Position numbers and translations under genes: made by a program | Shown: one piece after another, positions 58,389 through 64,000 of the stretch | How the letters are laid out: the number at the start of each line of letters is the position of its first letter | Position numbering within the stretch: the stretch's first letter is position 1 | The notes under the pieces: generated by a model | The model's database searches: none | Seen by the model: only the letters and a program-made list of their open reading frames with translations | Told to the model about the DNA's origin: nothing | DNA from: Conchocele bisecta | Lineage: Eukaryota; Mollusca; Bivalvia; Lucinida; Thyasiridae | Assembly: GCA_029237695.1 (NCBI GenBank) | Contig: CM055272.1 | Location: 35,536,791 to 35,600,790, forward strand | DNA: 64,000 bases | Direction: 5' to 3'

Positions 58389-58640
58389 GCATACTTATCT
58401 AGCAAAATATACTTTGAGTGAGTAATCATTTATTTTTCCCAAAATGCATTATTTCATATAGAACTAACCACTGCATATATTTGATGATTAAAAGTATGCA
58501 GACTTATTATACTGAATTTATTACATTATCACAGCCAAAATGGCTGTGATAATGTAATAAATTCAGTATAATAACAATTAATAAATTTATTTATCGTTAA
58601 ATTGAAAATTTCTCCCTCTAAGTATACTTTGCTAGATAAT
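58389..58640. mobile_element. Foldback MITE (ATACTTATCTAGCAAAATAT), copy 2
   Basis: Same ends and the identical 69-bp central palindrome (58505-58573) as the element at 39992-40211; the arms outside the palindrome differ at scattered sites. Confidence 0.85.
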
Positions 58641-58849
58641 TACACTTTGCACTGTTGGTGAAATCGGCTACAGCTTGGATATCTGCTACATGTATGGATA
58701 CAAGTGGATGTAATGATTGCATACTAGTATGTAGGATATAGAAATGTGTATTGTATCCACAAGACCAAAACGAATTTACCAGTTTGCTGCCTTTGGTCAC
58801 TGAATGCAATTAGATGTCTATAATACTAGTTGTACTATTATTACATTTA

Positions 58850-59478
58850 GTAAGTCTCCCTGCGCTACAGCCTGGATATTCAGGTAATTCTCCCTGCCTT
58901 ACAGCCTGAATATTCGGGTAAGTCTCACTGCGTTACAGCCTGAATATTCTGGTAAGTCTCTCTGCGTTACAGCCTGCATATTCGGGCAAGTGTCCCTGCG
59001 TTACAGCCTGAATATTCGGGTAAGTCTCCCTGCATTGCAGACAGAAAATTCGGGTAAGTCTCCCTGCGTTACAGACAGACACTCCGGTGTAAGTCGCCCT
59101 ACGTTAGAGACAGACAATTCGGGTAAGTCCTGCGTTACAGCCTGAATATTCAGGCAAGTATCCATGTGTTACAGACAGAACATTTGGGTAAGTCTCCCTG
59201 CGTTACAGACAGAACATTCGGGTAAGTCTCCCTGCGCTATAGACAGTACATTCGGGTAAGTCTCCCTGCGTTACAGACATAATATTCGGGTAAGTCTCCC
59301 TGCGTTACAGACAGAACATTCGGGTAAGTCTCCAGGCGTTACAGACAGAACATTCGGGTAAGTCTCCCTGCGTTACAGACAGACAATTCGGGTAAGTCTC
59401 CCGGCGTTACAGACAGAACATTCGGGTAAGTCTCCCTACGTTACATTCGGGTAAGTCTCCCTGCGTTACAGACATAAA
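58850..59478. repeat. 34-bp minisatellite downstream of the C1q gene
   Basis: About 18 copies of GGGTAAGTCTCCCTGCGTTA + CAGACAGAACATTC. The left copies carry CCTGAATATTC in place of ACAGACAGAACATTC. It begins ~40 bp past the stop codon of the C1q exon, on its 3' side. Confidence 0.92.
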
Positions 59479-59514
59479 ATTTGGTTTGCAGAACAAAATC
59501 GGGTTAGCTTGCTC

Positions 59515-59709
59515 CTAGTCCTCGCTCACAAGAAAACCAGTAAACGACCCAGTCGTATCGTCAGTAATTGTTTCAAATTTCGTACATCCGCCAGGGTAGA
59601 CGGATTCGCCTGCAGTTAGATGAACGGAAACGGAAGTTGTAGACTGGTATAATCCTGTTTCAGCACCCTCTGCCGGTGTGGACGACGCTGTTGTCAGTAA
59701 TTCTGTGTC
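59515..59709 (-). CDS. C1q-domain protein, last exon (C-terminal half of C1q)
   Basis: The acceptor TGTTTGCAAG|GACACAGA (phase 0) opens 64 codons ending in a stop at 59515. The peptide (DTELLTTASS..., YQSTTSVSVHLTAGESVYPG, DDTTGSFTGFLVSED) carries the C1q C-terminal signature: the SxSVxVxLxxGexVyp strand pair and the terminal F-x-GFL strand. It joins in frame to 60841-61045 and together they form a ~130-residue C1q head, the normal domain size. C1q-domain proteins of bivalves are largely secreted or membrane-bound lectin-like pattern-recognition molecules. The gene continues upstream beyond 61045, where no further exon was recognised. A 34-bp minisatellite follows the stop. Confidence 0.85.
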   Translation of the reverse strand, partial: DTELLTTASSTPAEGAETGLYQSTTSVSVHLTAGESVYPGGCTKFETITDDTTGSFTGFLVSED

Positions 59710-59749
59710 CTTGCAAACAGATAAAATGAAATATCGAACCATTTATTTA

Positions 59750-60069
59750 GTTATTTATTGATGGTTCAGCGATCGATTGATTTATTGATTGGACGGTTAT
59801 GCTTGGTTGGTTGACCGGCGGGTCCACCGAGCGACCGACTGACCGACAGAAAAATAATATAAAAAATAAAAAATGTGTTTTCATCATAGCCATATGTAAA
59901 GTGGTTTATTTGAAGATATATGACGATACTAGTACCGCTGGATTGTTTGCAACACTAGTTATTTTGCAGAATAATAAACATTTTTACTAATCCCGGATTA
60001 TTTTCCAGACGACTTTAGTCTTATACGTACTATTGGTCCATAAATACAATACAATCAACTATTACACTA
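59750..60069. other. Intron sequence of the C1q gene
   Basis: Short GATTGATT/GACCGACT-type simple repeats at 59765-59850; otherwise unremarkable. Confidence 0.5.
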
Positions 60070-60259
60070 CCGTGGAACCCCTCTAAACCGGACACTCGGG
60101 AAATATATGGATGCTTAAATTAGATGTGCTTCGCTGTTATGTATCTCTGATTACATTGACATTTCATGAAGTGCTGACATGTCTGATTAACAGTGGAACA
60201 TCTCCAAACCGGACACACCGAGGACCTCCCAGCGTGTCCGGTTTGGAGAGGGTCGACTG
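60070..60259. mobile_element. MITE (ACCCCTCTAAACCGGACA) with TA flanks, in the C1q intron
   Basis: TA|CCGTGGAACCCCTCTAAACC ... GGTTTGGAGAGGGTCGACTG|TA. An inner pair (CATCTCCAAACCGGACACAC / GTGTCCGGTTTGGAGAG) makes a second hairpin, like the element at 31440-31655. The TA flanks fit a mariner-type origin. Confidence 0.75.
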
Positions 60260-60320
60260 TAGTTTTTCCTACATGTAACCTATTTCATCACTTGTTCGGC
60301 ATATCTGATATCCAGTACCT

Positions 60321-60829
60321 TTAAAAGTACATGCCCACTCATTAGACATACAATGTTTTTTCTATATCAGAGATACCATCTGAGACATTTTCTAGCAAAA
60401 TAATCATTAATTCACGATTATCCCACGTATTTATTGGCATTATTATGCATTTTATATCAGACGTAAATTTCCACACTGATATCAGGGGCGGTAACCGTGT
60501 TTCCTTAAGATGATAACGGACATTACTATTTATTCTCTGTATTTATTTTTGATGTGCAATGATCATAATTTATAATCTGTCGAAAATATTATTTGTTCAG
60601 GTGACGCATTTAATTTGTATAAATAATTTAAAAATATCATGTCTCATTTGCTTATGAAAATAGCCTGATGCCACCGCGAGTCACTATCAGTAAAATAAAT
60701 ATTATTAAATGATTATATCTGTATAGCGGGCACTCGTAATTTTTAGAACTGGTGGAATAGTGACACAATTATGCACTTATTTAATGCCGATAAAAGAACA
60801 TTTCTACTGATTTGGGCATGTAACTTTAA
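60321..60829. mobile_element. piggyBac-like MITE with TTAA flanks (copy B), in the C1q intron
   Basis: TTAA|AAGTACATGCCCACTC ... GGGCATGTAACT|TTAA, 509 bp, the same length as copy A at 32427-32935 and aligned along its whole length. It lies between exon 60841-61045 and exon 59515-59709. Confidence 0.88.
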
Positions 60830-60840
60830 AGCTTATTTAC

Positions 60841-61045
60841 GTTATAGATGGAGCAATACCCGACAGTCTCATTTGCTGGGAAGAAAAGCAGGGATAGCGT
60901 GAAGAAATAGACGCCGGGGTACTGGCAGGTGAACAGTCCGGTGTCATTGCTATAATGGCCACCCTTGTCGTACAGTACTCTTGCGAAAATAATATTCGTC
61001 GACGTCAGATATTTCGGCACAGCGGCAGTAAACGCCGACGACGGA
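60841..61045 (-). CDS. C1q-domain protein, internal exon (N-terminal half of C1q)
   Basis: Minus-strand exon from an acceptor CATGTTTTAG|TTCCG (phase 1) to a donor TATAAC|GTAAAT (phase 0). It encodes SAFTAAVPKYL, then NIIFARVLYDKGGHYSNDTG and LFTCQYPGVYFFTLS, the classic C1q start (AF.A, vl.N.G.hYn..tG.Ft.p..GvY.F). The phase-1 acceptor matches the phase-1 coiled-coil exons of the neighbouring array gene, in line with the usual exon layout of this family. The intron begins GTAAATAAGCT and a TTAA-flanked MITE starts at its 12th base. The coiled-coil and leader or anchor exons are not visible between 61046 and 64000. Confidence 0.88.
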
Positions 61046-61563
61046 ACTAAAACATGGAGAATACGGCGGAACAGCTGTTCAGATTGAGTTTTGGTTTGTT
61101 TATTAAATTATCGCACAAGCATATGTTGAAGTCCTAATATATTTGAATTATATTTTGCTTATACGTTGTTCTATTCAGCCGGACATGCCGGGACACTAGG
61201 CCGTGAAAAAAAGTACATTGGTTCTCAGATATCGACGCGTCAGCGTTTTATCGTTATAGAGAAATCAAAGGTAATTAAAGATGGCAGACGTTTTTTTTTC
61301 TGCCGCCAAATTAATAAATAAAATGTGATATAAAACGATATTCCCGGACATATTTTGTGATGAAAACATGAACAAAATTGACATAATTATGTGTTGAATA
61401 GTGTGTGCCAGTGTTTAATGGAAGTAATAGTGTAGTTATTGATTAAAACATATTGATTAAAACATGGACTAAAATACAGAACAGGGAAAACCAATGAGGT
61501 AAAACTATTTGATATATTGCCCGCAGCTACCCATTCATCTGTATGACTGTATGACTCTATGGT

Positions 61564-62036
61564 ATGTCACAACCCGCCACCAAATCATTGAAATCAAAAA
61601 AGAAACGCAAGAAAAGTGCGGCGACTTCTCCAGCCCACACAGACGCCAACAAGAGTAAAAAAACTAGGCTCATTCCCGCTGAAGTTGACACAGACACCGA
61701 ATATTTGTCCGTCACCGAATATTCCGTCAATCCCCATAGTAATATCATGGATACGAGCCAACAGCCACCCATTACAGCATACACCACACCAGGCAACAAA
61801 GCTACACAGGGGACCAAGTTCGTTCTGAGTGAGGCTGACCGTGAGGACATTGCCCAGCGAGTCCGCAGGGGTGTGGATGATCGGGAGGACATCGCACAGC
61901 GAGTAAGGGCGGTCCTCAAAGGCGACATAAGAAAACTCATCCAGCAATTCACATAACCCCTAAAAGATGAGCTCCATGAGACAAGAAACTCCTCACACTT
62001 GAAATGGAGAACAAGAAACGAGGCAAAGCCACGAAG
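61564..62036 (+). pseudogene. LINE ORF1-like protein, N-terminal part (interrupted)
   Basis: The ATG at 61564 opens 130 codons with a Lys/Ser-rich basic head (KSLKSKKKRKKSAA), then an acidic Thr-rich stretch. A short duplicated motif DREDIAQRVR appears twice, leading to AVLKGDIRKLIQQF. A TAA at 61954 stops it. Beyond the stop, readable coiled-coil-like sequence continues in other frames (LHETRN, then LTLEMENKKRGKATKAR) until an insertion at 62037. The matching C-terminal part resumes at 63547. The layout (basic head, helical region, RRM/CTD-like core) fits a LINE ORF1 protein; the exact family is not identified. Confidence 0.6.
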
Positions 62037-62164
62037 GCCAGGTTTTTTCCAAGCATAGACATTTGGATAACATAATTATACCCACTTTTTGTAGACTAGA
62101 TGGCCGTGGCCTGCATGTCGCGCCTTGGGGCGAGGCATGGACACTAAAAAAATAGATATAGTAG

Positions 62165-62985
62165 ATGGAAAAACTTTAACCAAACAACTTTAACCGGACA
62201 CACGGACGAACGGACGGACGTATGCCAAAATGCCGACGATATCGCGCTTTCCGCAAGCAGGTGTGACAATGATGATAAACACCCATGTGAAGTATATCAA
62301 GGTATTGGGTGAAGCAGTTGCAGAGATATAGTACACAAACAAACTTTAACAAAAAAATCCAAAGTAATTTGAACTTGACATAGGGCACAGGATCGCGCTT
62401 TCCGCAAGCAGGTGCGACAAAAGATGATAAACACCCATGTGAAGTATCAAGGTATTGGGTGAAGCAGTTGCAGAGATATAGTACACGAAAAAACTTTAAC
62501 AAACAAATTCAAAGTAATTTGAACTTGACATAGGGCACAGGATCGCGCTTTCCGCAAGCAGGTGCGACAATGATGATAAACACCCATGTGAAGTATCAAG
62601 GTATTGGGTGAAGCAGTTGCAGAGATATAGTACACGAAAAAACTTTAACAAAAAAAATCAAAGTAATTTGACCTTGACATTGGGCACAGGATCGCGCATT
62701 CCGCAAGCAGGTGCGACAATGATGATCAACACCCATGTGAAGTATCAAGGTATTGGGTGAAGCAGTTGCAGAGATATAGTACACGAAAAAACTTTAACCA
62801 AAAAATTCAATGTAATTTGACCTTGACATTGGGCACAGGGGCCGCACGGTTGGGGGTTAGAATGAAAATATGGATGATGATAAACACCCATGTGAAGTTT
62901 CAAGGTAATGGGCGAAGCAGTTGCAGAGATATAGTATAACGAAAAAGTTTTAACCAAAAAACTTTAACCAGACGTACGTTAAAAA
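62165..62985. repeat. ~150-bp tandem repeats, five copies
   Basis: ATCGCGCTTTCCGCAAGCAG recurs at 62240, 62392, 62542 and 62691, with a diverged fifth near 62840. Each is followed by GATAAACACCCATGTGAAGT, ATTGGGTGAAGCAGTTGCAG and AGATATAGTACACGAAAAAA. The repeated minus-strand frames (YYISATASPNTLILHMGVYH) are repeat artefacts. Confidence 0.93.
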
Positions 62986-63345
62986 GTTAACGTTGAAAAT
63001 GGCTAAGTCAATTACGTAGAAAAATAGGTGAAGGTAAAAAAATGGTCACATGTTGGATAGTTGTATGTGGTAGGCACCCCTTGGTTATGAAGCTGTGAAA
63101 GTTTGGTGGTCCTAGGTGGTACAGTACCAAATAAATGGACTTAAACACGAAAACTTAACATTGTAAAACCGAAAACTTAACATTGAAAATGGCTAAGTCG
63201 ACTGCGCGGAAAAAGTGGGTCAAGATAAAAAAAAAGTAACATGTTGGATAGTGATATGTGGTGGGCACCCCTTGATTATGAAGCTGTGAAAATTTGGTGG
63301 TCCTAGGTGGTACAGTAACAAAGAAATGGACTCAAACTTAACATT
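62985..63345. repeat. ~180-bp direct repeat, two copies
   Basis: AACGTTGAAAATGGCTAAGT ... GGCACCCCTTGGTTATGAAG ... GGTGGTCCTAGGTGGTACAG at 62989-63165 recurs at 63177-63350 with few changes. Confidence 0.88.
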
Positions 63346-63351
63346 GATTGT

Positions 63352-63492
63352 GGACGCCGCCCGCCGCCCGCCGCCAACGCCGCCCACCCGCCGCCCGCCG
63401 CCGCCCGCGCCCGCCGCCCGCCGCCCGCCGCCCGCCGCCGCCCTCAGCCCCCCGCCCGCCCGCCCGCCCGCCGCCCGCCCGCCGCCCGCCCG
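63352..63492. repeat. CCGCCGCCCG low-complexity tract
   Basis: About 140 bp of nearly pure C/G, (CCGCCCG)n-like, in otherwise AT-rich DNA. The Pro/Arg-rich and Gly/Ala-rich frames through it are compositional. Confidence 0.95.
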
Positions 63493-63546
63493 GCTTTCGC
63501 CAATCCAATAGCCTGGATTTTTTTTCAAAAAATCTGGCTAAAAATT

Positions 63547-64000
63547 AAAAGTTGTCGTCAGATGTCAGTGACCTCCAACTAGCCATTGATGAACAAGAAC
63601 AGTATAGTCGGAGGTCGTGCCTCAGGATCAATGGCGTCATCGGCGATGAGGGGATCCCCAACGAGAATGTAGAAGCCAAACTACTAGTCTCGCGGAAACG
63701 CACAACATAGACATTAAACCAGACGACATTGACGTTGCACACAGGGTTGGGAAACCCAGGCCCGGGTTTACAAGATCGGTAATCGTGAAGTTTTCGAACA
63801 CCAAGGCGAGACAGCGCGTACTTGGAGCTAGTAAAACACTCGATAATGTGTACGTAAACGAGGACCTTACGAGATTTAGACAATCCCTCCACTATCACGC
63901 CCGTGTGCTTGTTCGTGAGAAAAGACTCGATCATACTTGGGTTGCAGGTGCCAAGATTTTCTGCAGTTTTGTATCGAGCCCAGGGGTGAAAGTGCAGATC
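63547..64000 (+). pseudogene. LINE ORF1-like protein, C-terminal part (runs off the window)
   Basis: The plus strand reads KLSSDVSDLQLAIDEQEQYS then RRSCLRINGVIGDEGIPNEN. After a frameshift near 63700 it reads DIDVAHRVGKPRPGFTRSVI, VKFSNTKARQRVLGASKTL, VYVNEDLTRFRQSLHYHARV and LVREKRLDHTWVAGAKIFCS. The order (EQYSRRNCLRI, DIDRxHRVGK, IVKF, NEDLT, W..dGKIF) is that of ORF1 proteins of animal LINEs, with an RRM-like core and C-terminal domain. It continues the fragment at 61564-62036 across the 1.5 kb insertion. The frameshift makes this a pseudogene; the 3' end is outside the window. Confidence 0.75.

Larger units (their letters stand above)
62037..63538. mobile_element. 1.5 kb element with internal tandem repeats, inserted in the ORF1-like gene
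   Basis: It begins GCCAGGTTTTTTCC and its right end, reverse-complemented, begins GCCAGATTTTTTGA. The right end can also form its own hairpin (GCCTGGATTTTTTT...AAAAAATCTGGC). It contains five ~150-bp repeats, two ~180-bp repeats and a GC-rich tract. The interrupted coding sequence on both sides makes the insertion boundaries credible. Helitron/Helentron-like elements often carry short inverted ends and internal minisatellites, so that class is one possibility; no Rep/helicase gene is present. Confidence 0.6.

Noticed and set aside
61557..61952. Minus-strand 131-codon frame opposite the ORF1-like N-terminus
   Set aside because: Shadow of the plus-strand frame, which has the recognisable ORF1 layout and continues at 63547.
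62176..62957. Serial minus frames reading YYISATASPNTLILHMGVYH
   Set aside because: Translations of the ~150-bp tandem repeat inside an inserted element.
63326..63548. Proline/arginine-rich frames
   Set aside because: Compositional effect of a CCGCCCG tract.

Overview
This window looks like intergenic and intronic DNA from a eukaryotic invertebrate, most probably a bivalve mollusc. It is AT-rich, gene-poor and dense in foldback/MITE elements, non-LTR retrotransposon remnants, minisatellites and satellites. It has spliceosomal intron borders and pieces of C1q-domain genes, a family strongly expanded in bivalves. The GATCAGnCTG...CACAAATCCCATAAGCCCC dispersed repeat seen here is, from memory, typical of bivalve genomes. 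The species is not determinable from the sequence alone.

Layout. 1-9373 and 25513-28160 are one ~2.34 kb repeat in six units (four tandem, one with deletions, one partial). On the minus strand each unit carries a short coiled-coil exon with matching AG and GT borders. The exon is symmetric (phase 1-1) and is phase-compatible with a transmembrane first exon at 30119-30320, so these look like parts of one minus-strand gene, probably a membrane C1q-like gene whose 3' end lies left of the window. The array is split by a ~16.1 kb insertion (9374-25512) with 17-bp imperfect terminal inverted repeats and a TA (or ATA) target duplication. That insertion holds GGTAT/ATACC palindromes, AAACAC-rich repeats, a 176-codon orphan reading frame, several MITEs, two inverted arrays of 61-bp hairpins and a ~6.7 kb array of a ~184-bp satellite that contains the same hairpin core.

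28-40 kb is a field of MITEs (mariner-like with TA, piggyBac-like with TTAA, foldback types), a (TC)n tract and a degenerate, 5'-truncated non-LTR retrotransposon (33881-36930, minus). 40278-44096 is the best candidate for a little-described system: ~300-bp terminal inverted repeats around a single intact minus-strand gene for a 633-aa protein with a FEN1/XPG (PIN-like) nuclease signature and a C-terminal tesmin/TSO1-type CXC cysteine cluster.

45.4-51.8 kb is a 52-bp minisatellite with higher-order duplications, abutting a 1.2 kb inverted-repeat element. 52-58 kb is mostly non-coding with more MITEs. 58.85-61.05 kb holds the two C-terminal exons of a C1q-domain gene (minus strand), a TTAA-flanked MITE starting 12 nt inside its intron and a 34-bp minisatellite just after its stop. 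61.56-64.0 kb holds a LINE ORF1-like gene split by a 1.5 kb element that carries its own ~150-bp tandem repeats.

No rRNA, convincing tRNA, CRISPR array or prokaryotic operon was seen. Most open frames in the window are chance frames inside repeats. Short-indel noise in some repeat copies suggests imperfect long-read consensus in places.
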